A DNA stretch of 64,000 nucleotides from Schlegelella_A sp038231215 (GTDB taxonomy: Bacteria; Pseudomonadota; Gammaproteobacteria; Burkholderiales; Burkholderiaceae_C): positions 1 to 64,000 of the forward strand of contig JBBRLS010000008.1 in assembly GCA_038231215.1 (NCBI GenBank), given 5' to 3'. This document shows, piece after piece, positions 1-8,789 of the stretch. Within the stretch, counting starts at the first letter, position 1, and each line of letters starts with the position of its first letter. The notes under the pieces are model-generated. The model was not told where the DNA came from. It searched no databases and saw only the letters and a list, made by a program, of their open reading frames with translations. Both the position numbers and the translations under genes were made by a program.

Positions 1-1332
1 CAGCTCAAGGATTCGGGCGCCAGGCTGATCGTCATCCTCGAGAACTTCGCGGCCACGCTGCAGAAGGTGATGGCCGCGGTGCCCACGAAGAAGGTCGTGC
101 TGGCGTCGATGGGCGACATGCTCGGCTTCCCGAAGTCGCTGATCGTCAACTACGTCGTCCGCAACAAGAAAAAGCTGGTGCCGGCGTTCGACCTCCCCGG
201 CGCGGTGCGCTGGAACGATGCGCTCTCGGCCGGGCGCGGCAAGGCCTACACACCGGCCAAGACCGGGCCCAACGACGTCGCCGTGCTGCAGTACACCGGC
301 GGCACCACCGGCGTCAGCAAGGGCGCGGTGCTCCTGCACAGGAACCTCGTCGCCAACATCCTGCAGGCCGAGGCCTGGTACCAGCCGGCGCTGAAGAAGA
401 TCCCTGCGGGCGAACAGATCGTGACGATCTGCGCCTTGCCGATCTATCACATCTTCGGCTTCAACACGAACATGATGCTGGCCATGCGCATGGGCGGCGC
501 CAACATCCTGATCGCCAATCCGCGCGACCTGCCCTCCATGTTCAAGGAGTTGCAGGGCGAGAAGTTCCACAGCTTCCCGGCCGTCAACACGCTCTTCAAC
601 GCGATGGCCAACCACGCCGACTTCGGCAGCGTCGACTGGAGCGGCCTCGTCATCTCGGTGGGCGGCGGCATGGCGGTGCAAAGCGCCACCGCCAAGCTCT
701 GGCTCGAGAAGACGGGCTGCCCGATCGTCGAGGGCTACGGCCTGTCGGAGACTTCGCCTTCGGCGAGCTGCAATCCGGTCGACAGCACCGCCTACAGCGG
801 CAACATCGGCCTGCCCATGCCCAACACGGACATGAAGCTGCTCGACGACGACGGCAACGAAGTGCCCATGGGCGAGCGCGGCGAGATCGCCATCAAGGGC
901 CCGCAGGTGATGGCCGGCTACTGGCAGCGGCCCGACGAGACGGCCAAGGTGATGACGGCCGACGGCTTCTTTCGCAGCGGCGACATCGGCGTGGTCGACG
1001 AGCGCGGCTACTTCAAGATAGTCGACCGCAAGAAGGACATGATCCTGGTCAGCGGCTTCAACGTCTATCCGAACGAGGTCGAGGACGTGGTCACGCAGAT
1101 GCCCGGCATCCTCGAGTGCGCCGCGGTCGGCATTGCAGACGAGAAAGCCGGCGAGGCGGTGAAGCTGGTCTGCGTGCGCAAGGACCCGGCCGTCACCGAA
1201 GCGCAGGTTCGCGCCTACTGCGAGGCCAACCTCACCGGCTACAAGCGGCCGAAGATCGTCGAGTTCCGCAACGACCTGCCCAAGACCCCCGTCGGCAAGA
1301 TACTGCGTCGGGAATTGCGCGACAAAGCGTGA
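1..1332 (+). CDS. fadD: Long-chain fatty-acid-CoA ligase, 3' part (5' end outside window)
   Basis: This is the C-terminal 443 residues of an ATP-dependent acyl-CoA synthetase, which activates free fatty acids to acyl-CoA for beta-oxidation. The frame is open from base 1, so the N-terminus lies outside the window. Visible AMP-binding motifs in order are the P-loop YTGGTTGVSKGA (near base 290), EGYGLSETSP (near 730), the DGFFRSGDIG segment (near 960) and the adenylate/acyl-binding hinge VDRKKDMILVSGFNVYPNE (near 1020). The end, LPKTPVGKILRRELRDKA, contains the conserved catalytic lysine of the family and closely resembles Escherichia coli FadD. Nothing odd is seen. The family call is secure, but chain-length specificity cannot be read from sequence. 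Confidence 0.93.
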   Translation, partial: QLKDSGARLIVILENFAATLQKVMAAVPTKKVVLASMGDMLGFPKSLIVNYVVRNKKKLVPAFDLPGAVRWNDALSAGRGKAYTPAKTGPNDVAVLQYTGGTTGVSKGAVLLHRNLVANILQAEAWYQPALKKIPAGEQIVTICALPIYHIFGFNTNMMLAMRMGGANILIANPRDLPSMFKELQGEKFHSFPAVNTLFNAMANHADFGSVDWSGLVISVGGGMAVQSATAKLWLEKTGCPIVEGYGLSETSPSASCNPVDSTAYSGNIGLPMPNTDMKLLDDDGNEVPMGERGEIAIKGPQVMAGYWQRPDETAKVMTADGFFRSGDIGVVDERGYFKIVDRKKDMILVSGFNVYPNEVEDVVTQMPGILECAAVGIADEKAGEAVKLVCVRKDPAVTEAQVRAYCEANLTGYKRPKIVEFRNDLPKTPVGKILRRELRDKA

Positions 1333-1430
1333 GATTCGAGAGCCTGTGCGGGCTCCGGTGCTGATACATTTCGGCCCATGTCGAAGCGTGTGGTCACGGG
1401 CCGCCGCATGATGGAAACGGGACTAAACGG

Positions 1431-1916
1431 GTGATCTGGGTCAAGACCGACGCGGGGCGCGCCGAAATGCAATCGCGAGCGCTGGTCAAGGAGCGCGCTC
1501 GTCGCACCTTGCTTCTTCTGATCGATGGATCGAAGTCGGAAGAAATGCTGCTCGCCAACCTCGCCGGCATCGGTGCCCAGGATTTCCAGGAGCTGCGCAA
1601 GCTCGATCTCATCGCCCCGGCCTCCGGTGCGGTGACGGTCGGCCACGCGGCGCGCGGGTCGACCGCCGATTCGGTGCGGCCGACGGTGCCGCAGGCGCTG
1701 AGCGCGCCACTCGACTACAGCCAGTTCACCGCCGCCCTGACGCAACTGATCTCGGCCAACCTCGGCCTGCGCGGCTTCACCCTCACGCTCGCGGTCGACA
1801 AGGCGTCGACGATCGAAGAGCTGCGCGAGGTCGCGCAGCGCGTCGTCGAGCAGATTCGCGAGCGCAAGGGCGAAGCGGTCGCCGCAGAGGCGCGCAAGAC
1901 GCTCTACGGCGCCTGA
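1431..1916 (+). CDS. Hypothetical protein, 161 aa
   Basis: I do not recognise this protein beyond a soluble hypothetical of the Burkholderiales type. It starts with GTG at 1431, and the strongly GC-biased third positions support it as coding. The N-terminal half (residues about 15-60) is a charged helical stretch beginning ALVKERARRTLLLLIDG, with a spacing that could be a winged-helix-like fold. A low-complexity linker follows, then a second helical part (residues about 90-155) rich in Glu and Arg. There is no signal peptide, membrane segment or catalytic motif. It lies 98 bases after fadD and 39 bases before a membrane protein gene on the same strand, so co-transcription with the following genes is possible. 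Confidence 0.6.
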   Translation: MIWVKTDAGRAEMQSRALVKERARRTLLLLIDGSKSEEMLLANLAGIGAQDFQELRKLDLIAPASGAVTVGHAARGSTADSVRPTVPQALSAPLDYSQFTAALTQLISANLGLRGFTLTLAVDKASTIEELREVAQRVVEQIRERKGEAVAAEARKTLYGA

Positions 1917-1955
1917 CGGCGACTGCCGCAGTCCCCTCCTGGCGATGGCCTCGTC

Positions 1956-2459
1956 GTGAAGGCCATCCGTGCCGCGTGGCCCATCGTTCGCGGCCTGCTG
2001 CTCGCTCTGGCGGCGATCGTCATCTTCATCGAGGAATGGGGCTGGCGCCCGCTCAGTGTGATGGTCGCGCGGCTCGGCCGCTGGCCTCCGCTGGGCCGCT
2101 TGGAAGCGCGCATCAGAACGGCGCCCCGGCGCGTCGCCCTGCTGCTCTTCCTCGCACCCGCCCTGTTGCTGTTTCCGCTCAAGCTCGTCGCGCTCTGGTT
2201 CATCCAGGAGGGACGCGCCACGCTCGGCATCTCGCTCGTCGTGCTCGCCAAGATTGTCGGCACGGCGATCGTCGGCCGGCTTTTCGTCCTGCTCGAACAG
2301 CAACTGTTGACCTTTCCCTGGTTCGCGCGCGCGCTCGACTGGTGGCAGCGGACCAAGGCGCGCGTCATGACGGCCCTGCACGGTTCGACCCTGTGGCGAA
2401 CGATGCGCGTATTGCGCCGGTTCTGGCGAGCCTGGTGGCGTCGGGTCGCAGGCGGATGA
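1956..2459 (+). CDS. Hypothetical membrane protein, 167 aa
   Basis: This small integral membrane protein has no recognised family. It starts with GTG at 1956. Hydrophobic segments lie at about residues 10-26, 62-84 and 92-112, separated by Arg-rich loops, and the C-terminus is a very basic amphipathic tail rich in Trp and Arg (WWQRTKAR, RFWRAWWRR). Its stop overlaps the start of rsmE by four bases (ATGA), which implies translational coupling. The neighbouring genes do not suggest a role. Confidence 0.6.
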   Translation: MKAIRAAWPIVRGLLLALAAIVIFIEEWGWRPLSVMVARLGRWPPLGRLEARIRTAPRRVALLLFLAPALLLFPLKLVALWFIQEGRATLGISLVVLAKIVGTAIVGRLFVLLEQQLLTFPWFARALDWWQRTKARVMTALHGSTLWRTMRVLRRFWRAWWRRVAGG

Positions 2460-3229
2460 CGCCGCGCATCTTCCTGCCGCAACACTGGGCCGAAGGCGAG
2501 ACGCTCGTCTTGCCCCAGGCCGAGTCGCGCCACGTTCAGGTGCTGCGCCTGCAGCCGGGCGACGGCGTGCTGCTCTTCAACGGCGAAGACGACGGCGAGT
2601 GGTCGGCCGAGATCCTTCGCATCGGTCGTTCGGAGGTCGAGCTGCGCATCGGTGTCGCAGTGGCGCGGCCCGGTCGCGAGTTGTCCTTCGCGGTGACGCT
2701 GGCCCTCGGCATTCCGGCCAACGAGCGCATGGACGCGCTCGTCGAAAAGGCGACCGAGCTCGGCGTCGCCGCCATCCAGCCGCTGATCTGCGAGCGCTCG
2801 GTGGTGCGGCTCGCCGGCGACCGCGCCCAGGCGCGGCAACGCCACTGGAGCGCGGTCGCCGCGTCGGCAAGCGAGCAATGCGGCCGCGTTCGCGTGCCGC
2901 GCATCGCCGTGCCGACCAGGATCGACGCGTGGTTGCGCGATCTCGATGCGGATGCGAACACGGCGACTCCGACCCGCCGTTGGCTGCTGAGCCTGGCGCC
3001 CTCGGCGAGGCTTGCATCCGACCTGCCCAGCCCGCGTCACGCTGCCGCGGCACCGGGCCTCGTGGTCCTGAGCGGACCCGAAGGCGGGCTCGCACCTGAT
3101 GAGGAAGCCGCGGCGTTGCGCCGGGCTTTCGTGCCGGTCTCGCTCGGGCCGCGCACCTTGCGCGCCGATACCGCGCCGCTGGCGCTGCTCGCCTGGCTCG
3201 GTCTCGAAGAAGCGCGTCGCGACGCATGA
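2456..3229 (+). CDS. rsmE: 16S rRNA (uracil1498-N3)-methyltransferase RsmE
   Basis: RsmE is a SPOUT-class methyltransferase that uses S-adenosylmethionine to methylate U1498 in helix 44 of 16S rRNA. The protein is 257 aa, a normal length. The N-terminal PUA-like part begins MTPRIFLPQHW. The C-terminal knot shows LSGPEGGL (residues about 202-209) and the SAM-binding loop LGPRTLRADTA (about 227-237), both typical of the family. The ATG at 2456 was chosen because it gives the family N-terminus and forms an ATGA overlap with the upstream gene; longer in-frame starts only extend into that gene. Its own stop overlaps the next gene by four bases in the same way. Confidence 0.93.
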   Translation: MTPRIFLPQHWAEGETLVLPQAESRHVQVLRLQPGDGVLLFNGEDDGEWSAEILRIGRSEVELRIGVAVARPGRELSFAVTLALGIPANERMDALVEKATELGVAAIQPLICERSVVRLAGDRAQARQRHWSAVAASASEQCGRVRVPRIAVPTRIDAWLRDLDADANTATPTRRWLLSLAPSARLASDLPSPRHAAAAPGLVVLSGPEGGLAPDEEAAALRRAFVPVSLGPRTLRADTAPLALLAWLGLEEARRDA

Positions 3230-4401
3230 ACCGACGTCTCCTTCTGCTCATGCTGTGTCAGGGCTTTTTTCTGACCAACAACGTCGCCTTCATCGCGGTG
3301 AACGGCCTGGTCGGGCTGCGCTTGGCGCCGAGTGCGTGGCTGGCGACCTTGCCGATCACGGCCTATGTCGCGGGTGGTGCGCTGTTCGCCGGGCTCGGCG
3401 CCCGGCATCAGCGCGCGTGGGGCCGGCAGCGCGCCTTTCAGCTCGGCCTCTGCGTCGCCATGGCCAGCACGGCGCTCTGCGCCTGGGCGGCGCTGAACGG
3501 GCACTTCTGGATCCTCGTCGGCGGAACGCTGCTCGCCGGCTACTACAACGCCAACGCCGGCCTGTACCGGTTCGCGGCCGCCGAGCTCGTTACGCCGCCG
3601 TTCAAGGACAAGGCGATCTCCTGGGTGCTGGCCGGCGGCATCCTCGGCGCCGTCGCCGGTCCCAACCTGGCGCGCCTGACACGCAACGCGCTGCCCGCTG
3701 AATTCGCCGGCGCCTACGCTGCGCTCGCCATCGTCGCGCTCGCCTCGCTGGCGACGATCTCGTTCATCCGCTTCCCGCCGCTGGTGCTGCCGACGCTCGC
3801 CGTACCGGGGCGCCGCCTTGCCGAGATCGCGGCGCAGCCGGTCTTCATCGTTGCCGTCGTCGCCTGTGCCTTCGGCTACGGCGTGATGAACCTGCTCATG
3901 GCGGCGACGCCGATCGCCATGGCGATGTGCGCGCACCCGTTCGAAAGCACCGCGTTCGTCCTCGAATGGCACGTGCTCGGCATGTTCGTGCCGAGCTTTT
4001 TCACGGGCAGCCTGATCAAGCGCTTCGGTGCACTGCGTGTCATGGTGACGGGACTCTTTCTCGAGGCGAGCTGCATCGCTGTGGCCTTGAGCGGTGTCGA
4101 GTTGATGCGCTTTCTGGTCGCCCTGTTCACGCTCGGCGTCGGCTGGAACTTTCTCTTCATCGGCGGCACCTCGCTCTTCACGCAGTCCTACCGGCCGGAA
4201 GAAAAGACCAAGGCTCAGGCGATGATGGATACCGTCATCTTCTCGACCATGACGATCACTTCGTTCAGCTCCGGCGCCCTCGTGACGACGCAGGGCTGGA
4301 CCTGGCTCAACCTCGGCTCGATCGCGCCGGTGCTGCTGATCGCGATCACGCTGGTCTGGTTCGCGGCGCAGCAGCGCGCCCGTTCGCTCCTGTCATCCTG
4401 A
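3226..4401 (+). CDS. MFS transporter, 12-TM, 391 aa
   Basis: This is a major facilitator superfamily permease with about twelve hydrophobic helices and the usual basic central loop after helix 6. Substrate is unknown. It begins with an ATGA overlap on rsmE, so the two are probably co-translated. The last residues are Leu-Leu-Ser-Ser followed by TGA, and this TCA-TCC-TGA is the first arm of the palindromic repeat that starts at base 4391. The native C-terminus has therefore probably been altered or capped by repeat insertion. It is convergent with rlmL downstream. Confidence 0.8.
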   Translation: MNRRLLLLMLCQGFFLTNNVAFIAVNGLVGLRLAPSAWLATLPITAYVAGGALFAGLGARHQRAWGRQRAFQLGLCVAMASTALCAWAALNGHFWILVGGTLLAGYYNANAGLYRFAAAELVTPPFKDKAISWVLAGGILGAVAGPNLARLTRNALPAEFAGAYAALAIVALASLATISFIRFPPLVLPTLAVPGRRLAEIAAQPVFIVAVVACAFGYGVMNLLMAATPIAMAMCAHPFESTAFVLEWHVLGMFVPSFFTGSLIKRFGALRVMVTGLFLEASCIAVALSGVELMRFLVALFTLGVGWNFLFIGGTSLFTQSYRPEEKTKAQAMMDTVIFSTMTITSFSSGALVTTQGWTWLNLGSIAPVLLIAITLVWFAAQQRARSLLSS

Positions 4402-4533
4402 GCGGAGCGAAGGATCTCATCGGCTGCCCAGATCCTTCACTTCGTTCGGGATGACGAAGGCGGGTAGTTCAGGAAGACGAAGGCGGCTCGTTCAGGATGA
4501 CGAAGGGCGGCCCGGTTCAGGAGGGCGAGCCGG
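4391..4533. repeat. Palindromic interspersed repeat copy 1, with a tandem half-unit array
   Basis: The left arm TGTCATCCTGAGCGGAGCGA (from 4391) runs into AGGATC. It is followed by a short spacer and an imperfect reverse-complement arm ending GGGATGACG at about 4455. After the palindrome the right-arm sequence is repeated as a degenerate tandem array: 4445-4467, 4468-4490, 4491-4515 and 4516-4533, each beginning TTC(A/G)GGA and close to 23 bases long. The element sits between convergent genes (MFS transporter and rlmL) and contains the stop codons of both. A hairpin acting as a two-way terminator is a reasonable inference. Confidence 0.85.
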
Positions 4534-5767
4534 TTTTTCGTGCCGAGCCGGCGACCAGCTCGAAGCGGAACAGACGGCACTCGATCGGCCCGTTCCACAG
4601 CGGCACGCGCCGCGATTCCTTGAGCCGCATCGCGCTTGGCAAGCGCATGTCGGGGCTCAGGATCCACGCTGTCCAGCCGGCCGGGTGCGCGGTGTAGGCG
4701 TGCTTCCAGTGCGACGCGAGGCGCGCGAAGAAGTCGCTCGGCGTCGACCGGTCCTCGGCCGAATCGCGCGCTGCGCGCGGCGCCGACTTGCCGCCCACCT
4801 CGATGCGTTCGCCATAGGGCGGATTCATCATCAGGGTGCCGGGCAACTCGGGCGGCAAGGCCGGCGCGGGACGCTCCAGCGCATCGCCGCCGTTGAACTG
4901 GATGGCATGCGCGACGCCGACGCGCTCGGCATTGCGCCGTGCGAAGTCGACCATGCGAAACGACAGGTCGCTGGCGAAGATCGGCACCTGCGGCGCATGC
5001 ACGCGCTCCCTGGCGCGGCTGCGCAGGCGCTGCATCTCGGCGCGCATCTCGACACTGCTGAACGGCAGCAGCCGCTCGCAAGCGAAGCGGCGCAAGGCGC
5101 CCGGCGCGATGCCGCAGGCGATCTGCGCGGCCTCGATGGCGATCGTCCCCGAGCCGCAGCACGGGTCGTGCAGGGCGCCACCGGTCTCCGGCGTGCCGTG
5201 CCAGCCCGCTGCGCCGAGCATGGCCGCGGCAAGCGTCTCCTTGAGCGGCGCGTCGCCGGTGTCGGCGCGCCAGCCGCGCTTGAAGAGCGACTCGCCCGAG
5301 CTGTCGACGTAGACGCTCGCGCGCTCGGCGCCGACGTGCAGCACGACCGTCAGGTCGGGCCGCGCCGTGTCGACGCTGGGCCGCTCGCCGGTGGTCTCGC
5401 GCAGCTGGTCGCAGACCGCGTCCTTGATGCGCAGGGCCGCGAAGTTGAGGCTGCGCAGCGGGCTCTTGTGCGCCGTCGTGTCGATGCGCAAGGACTGCTC
5501 GGCGGTGATCCAGTCGCGCCAGTCGACGCCGTGCGCCAGCGCATAGAGGTCGCCCTCGTCGCGATAGCCACCTTCGGCCACCTCGACGAGCACGCGCTGC
5601 GCGAGCCGGCTTTCGAGGTTGAGCAGCATCACCTCGCGCGGCTCGCCGGCGAGCGCGACGCCGCCGCGCTGCACGGCGATGTTCGCCTCGGGCAGCAGGG
5701 CGCGCACCTCGCTCTCGAGCAGCGACTCGACGCCAGCGGCGCACGGCAGGAAGATCGGCAGCGGCAT
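4517..5767 (-). CDS. rlmL: THUMP-domain RNA guanine-N2 methyltransferase (RlmL-like)
   Basis: This SAM-dependent methyltransferase probably modifies guanine in 23S rRNA. At 416 aa it corresponds to the RlmL half only, without the RlmK domain fused to it in Escherichia coli. Residues about 45-155 form the THUMP RNA-binding region. The catalytic half has motif I DPCCGSGTIAIEAA (near residue 200) and motif IV MMNPPYGERIEVGG (near residue 314), the N-P-P-Y signature of N2-guanine methylation. Its start at 5767 lies 26 bases after the rpoN stop. Its last codons and its TGA stop fall within the final half-unit of the tandem repeat array, so the extreme C-terminus (GSPS) is repeat-derived. Confidence 0.88.
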   Translation of the reverse strand: MPLPIFLPCAAGVESLLESEVRALLPEANIAVQRGGVALAGEPREVMLLNLESRLAQRVLVEVAEGGYRDEGDLYALAHGVDWRDWITAEQSLRIDTTAHKSPLRSLNFAALRIKDAVCDQLRETTGERPSVDTARPDLTVVLHVGAERASVYVDSSGESLFKRGWRADTGDAPLKETLAAAMLGAAGWHGTPETGGALHDPCCGSGTIAIEAAQIACGIAPGALRRFACERLLPFSSVEMRAEMQRLRSRARERVHAPQVPIFASDLSFRMVDFARRNAERVGVAHAIQFNGGDALERPAPALPPELPGTLMMNPPYGERIEVGGKSAPRAARDSAEDRSTPSDFFARLASHWKHAYTAHPAGWTAWILSPDMRLPSAMRLKESRRVPLWNGPIECRLFRFELVAGSARKTGSPS

Positions 5768-5792
5768 GGAGACTGGTGCGGCGCAGCGCCGC

Positions 5793-7376
5793 CTACATCG
5801 CCTTGCGCATCTGCGTCGGCGCGATCTTCAGCGCCTCGCGGTACTTGGCCACGGTGCGCCGCGCGACGTGGATGCCCTGCTCCTCGAGCATCTGCGAGAT
5901 CTGGCTGTCCGAGAGCGGTTTGGCCACGTCTTCGGCACCGACGATCTGGCGGATCAGCGCGCGCACCGCGGTGCTCGACGCATTGCCACCGGCCTCGGTG
6001 GCGAGCGAGGAGCAGAAGAAGTACTTCAACTCGAAGGTGCCGAACGGCGTCGACATGTACTTGGCTGTGGTCACGCGCGAGATCGTCGACTCGTGCAGGC
6101 CGAGCTCGTCGGCGATCTCGCGCAGCACGAGCGGCTTCATGGCGATCGCGCCGTGCGTGAAGAAGCTCTTCTGCCGCTCGACGATGGCCTGCGAAACGCG
6201 CTGGATCGTGTCGAAGCGCTGCAGGATGTTCTTGACGAACCAGCGCGCTTCCTGGAGCCGCGAGTTGAGGCCGGCAGCGGCGCCGTTGAGCGAGTTGGCG
6301 GCGCGGCCGGCGGCGCCGCGCTGCTGGCGGATGGCGTTGGCGTAGAGGTCGTTGATGCGCAGCTTGGGCATGACGTCGGGATTGAGCATCACCTTCCAGC
6401 TTCGGCCCGATTTCTGCACGATCACGTCGGGGACGATGATGTTCGCCTCGGCGCGCGAGAACGGCCGCCCGGGCTTGGGCTCGCAGCTCAGGATCAAGGC
6501 CTGCGCGTCGCGCAGCAGCGTTTCATCGGCGCCGGTCACGGCCATCAGCTTCTTCAGGTCGCGCCGGGCGAGCAGGGGCAGATGGCCCTTGCAGACGATG
6601 ATGGCGATGGCTTGCGCTTCGCCGCGTGGTCGCGTGCGAAGCTGAAGCGTGAGGCACTCGGCCAGGTCGCGTGCGCCGACGCCGGTCGGCTCCATGCTCT
6701 GCAGGAAGCGAAGGCCGCAGCGAATCTGGGAGAGGATGGGCTCGGTCGGGTCGTCCTCGTCGTCGCCGACGCCGGATTCAAGGGACATGCCGCCTTCGCG
6801 CAGCCGCTCGGCGATGTCTTCGAGCGAATCGGCAAGGTAGCCCTCTTCGTCGAGCGAGTCGATGAGAACGAGCACCGCCGCGGCGTCGGCGTCGCTGAGG
6901 CGCATGCTCGAAAGCTGGCTGCGCAGGTGGTCCTGCAGGCTCGTCGTCGCGGTGTCGCGCTCGGCGTCGTCGAAGCTGTCGGCGTCGTTCTGCGTGCGCG
7001 TCTTGCCCGGCGTCTCGCGGATGCCGTCGAAGTCCTCGCGCTCGGTGCCGTTTTCCCAATCCTCGCGCTCGGTGCCGCCGAAATCGGCCGCGCCGTCGAT
7101 GGCGGGAACGTCGTCGCCGCCTTCTCCCGCCGGCGATTCGGCGGCGCGCTCCGACTCGCGCTCGCCGGCGTGCTCGGCGCTCGTCAGCCGTTCGGCCAGC
7201 GGCTCGAACGCCGGCGCCGCTTCTTCCTCGGTCTCGAGAAAGGGGTTCTGCTCGAGCATCTGCTCGACTTCCTGGTGCAACTCGAGCGTGGAGAGCTGGA
7301 GCAGGCGGATCGATTGCTGCAGCTGGGGCGTGAGGGCCAGGTGCTGCGAGAGACGAACCTGCAAGGACGGTTTCAT
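5793..7376 (-). CDS. rpoN: RNA polymerase sigma-54 factor RpoN
   Basis: RpoN directs RNA polymerase to -24/-12 promoters that need AAA+ activators. The 527-aa protein opens with the Gln/Leu-rich activator-interaction region (MKPSLQVRLSQHLALTPQLQ), followed by a long acidic region II (about residues 50-190, rich in Glu and Asp). The core-binding domain and helix-turn-helix follow, and the RpoN box ARRTVAKYRE lies near the C-terminus. The start was set to the ATG at 7376 because it matches the family N-terminus; a GTG one codon upstream is possible. It lies 7 bases after lptB, as usual in betaproteobacteria. The hpf gene that often follows rpoN is not present downstream; rlmL is there instead. 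Confidence 0.95.
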   Translation of the reverse strand: MKPSLQVRLSQHLALTPQLQQSIRLLQLSTLELHQEVEQMLEQNPFLETEEEAAPAFEPLAERLTSAEHAGERESERAAESPAGEGGDDVPAIDGAADFGGTEREDWENGTEREDFDGIRETPGKTRTQNDADSFDDAERDTATTSLQDHLRSQLSSMRLSDADAAAVLVLIDSLDEEGYLADSLEDIAERLREGGMSLESGVGDDEDDPTEPILSQIRCGLRFLQSMEPTGVGARDLAECLTLQLRTRPRGEAQAIAIIVCKGHLPLLARRDLKKLMAVTGADETLLRDAQALILSCEPKPGRPFSRAEANIIVPDVIVQKSGRSWKVMLNPDVMPKLRINDLYANAIRQQRGAAGRAANSLNGAAAGLNSRLQEARWFVKNILQRFDTIQRVSQAIVERQKSFFTHGAIAMKPLVLREIADELGLHESTISRVTTAKYMSTPFGTFELKYFFCSSLATEAGGNASSTAVRALIRQIVGAEDVAKPLSDSQISQMLEEQGIHVARRTVAKYREALKIAPTQMRKAM

Positions 7377-7383
7377 CACCGGC

Positions 7384-8151
7384 CTACATCTTGAAATGTT
7401 CGCCGAGGTAGACCTTTCGGACGTCGGCGTTGGCTACGATCTCGGCCGGCGTGCCTTCGGCAAGCACGCGACCCTCGCTGATGATGTAGGCGCGGTCGCA
7501 GATGCCGAGCGTCTCGCGCACGTTGTGATCCGTGATGAGGACGCCGATGCCGCGCTTCTTGAGGAAGCCGATGATTCTCTGGATCTCGATCACCGCGATC
7601 GGGTCGATGCCGGCGAACGGCTCGTCGAGCAGGATGAAGCGCGGCTGCGTCGCCAGGGCGCGCGCGATCTCGACGCGGCGCCGCTCGCCGCCCGAGAGCG
7701 CCGGCGCCGGCGAGAGGCGGAGCTTCTCGATCGAGAGATCGCGCAACAGGCCTTCGAGCATCTCGTCGATGACCGCCTTCTTCAGCGGCCTGCCGTCGGG
7801 TCCGACCTGCAACTCGAGCACGGCGCGGATGTTCTGCTCGACGTTGAGGCGGCGAAAGATCGAGGGCTCCTGCGGCAGGTACGACAGGCCGAGGCGCGAG
7901 CGCTGGTGGATCGGCATGCGCTCGACGCGCTTGCCCTCGATCGTGATCTCGCCGCCGTCGGCGCGGACCAGGCCGACGATCATGTAGAAGCTGGTCGTCT
8001 TGCCGGCGCCGTTCGGGCCGAGCAGGCCGACCACTTCGCCGTTCTTCACCGCCAGGCGAACATCGTCGACGACGGTGCGCGAGCCGTAGGACTTGCGCAA
8101 GCCGCGCGCTTCCAGGCGATGCACCGTGGTGGCGACTGGGGCGTCGCTCAC
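7384..8151 (-). CDS. lptB: LPS export ABC transporter ATP-binding protein LptB
   Basis: LptB is the cytoplasmic ATPase that drives lipopolysaccharide extraction from the inner membrane with LptF and LptG. The 255-aa protein shows Walker A (LLGPNGAGKTT), the signature LSGGERRR, Walker B (FILLDEPFAGIDP) and the H-loop (ITDHNVRE). The C-terminus (KVYLGEHFKM) is typical of LptB. The GTG start at 8151 makes a GTGA overlap with the lptA stop, which supports coupling. lptF and lptG are outside this window. Confidence 0.96.
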   Translation of the reverse strand: MSDAPVATTVHRLEARGLRKSYGSRTVVDDVRLAVKNGEVVGLLGPNGAGKTTSFYMIVGLVRADGGEITIEGKRVERMPIHQRSRLGLSYLPQEPSIFRRLNVEQNIRAVLELQVGPDGRPLKKAVIDEMLEGLLRDLSIEKLRLSPAPALSGGERRRVEIARALATQPRFILLDEPFAGIDPIAVIEIQRIIGFLKKRGIGVLITDHNVRETLGICDRAYIISEGRVLAEGTPAEIVANADVRKVYLGEHFKM

Positions 8152-8789
8152 TTGGGCTCCCGGATCGATGGCGTGGTCTTCAGGGTCGTGCCGGCCGAGA
8201 CGGCGCTCGCCGCGCGGGCGGCCTCGGCCGCGGCGGCGGTGCCTTCCTTGGGCACCAGCACCGCGCGCACCCGCCCACCGGGATTCGTGGCGGTGGCCGG
8301 CGCGCCGCCTGAGACGTTGAAGACCTCGGTCGTGCTGTCGTAGGTGACGAGGTTGCCGGCGATCTCGTCGGCCTGGGTCGCGCCGCGCAGGCGCCGCACG
8401 GTGGCGTTGTTGACGAAGCGGATGACGTCGGACTTCTGGTCGTACTCGAGGCGCTCGGCGTCGCCCTCGATGAACTCGTCGGGCGCGTCGCGCTTCTGCC
8501 GGAAGGTCGCGTGCTGGGACGGCGTGCCGAAGGCGACCGCCGTGTGATAGCCGTCCGGCGTCTCGCGCACCTCGATGCGCGCGGCACGGATGATCATCGT
8601 GCCCTTGGTGACGACGACGTTGCCGTTGAAGACGACGAACTGGTTGAGCAGGTCGATCTTGCCGGGCAGGTCGGCCTCGATGTTCAGGTCCTTGTAGCGA
8701 TCGCCTTTCTCGGCGTGCGACGGCGCACTCGCCAGGGCGAGGAACGCGAGCGAAAGCGCGAGGGCGGGGCGGACGGGACGGCGGGGCAC
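8148..8789 (-). CDS. lptA: LPS periplasmic transport protein LptA
   Basis: LptA forms the periplasmic bridge that carries lipopolysaccharide between LptC and LptD. The 213-aa protein has a Sec signal peptide ending near SHA-EKGDR (residue about 27), then an OstA-type beta-jellyroll with the pattern VVFNGNVVVTKGTM and RAARIEV typical of LptA. The start used is GTG at 8789; no convincing Shine-Dalgarno is seen. A possible -10 box TAGAAT lies upstream at 8844-8849 on this strand. The usual upstream partners kdsC and lptC are missing; a 298-base stretch without an intact gene lies there instead. Confidence 0.88.
   Translation of the reverse strand: MPRRPVRPALALSLAFLALASAPSHAEKGDRYKDLNIEADLPGKIDLLNQFVVFNGNVVVTKGTMIIRAARIEVRETPDGYHTAVAFGTPSQHATFRQKRDAPDEFIEGDAERLEYDQKSDVIRFVNNATVRRLRGATQADEIAGNLVTYDSTTEVFNVSGGAPATATNPGGRVRAVLVPKEGTAAAAEAARAASAVSAGTTLKTTPSIREPK

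Noticed and set aside
1338..1355. Short inverted repeat GAGCC/GGCTC after fadD as a terminator
   Set aside because: The stem is only five base pairs with no T run, too weak to call.
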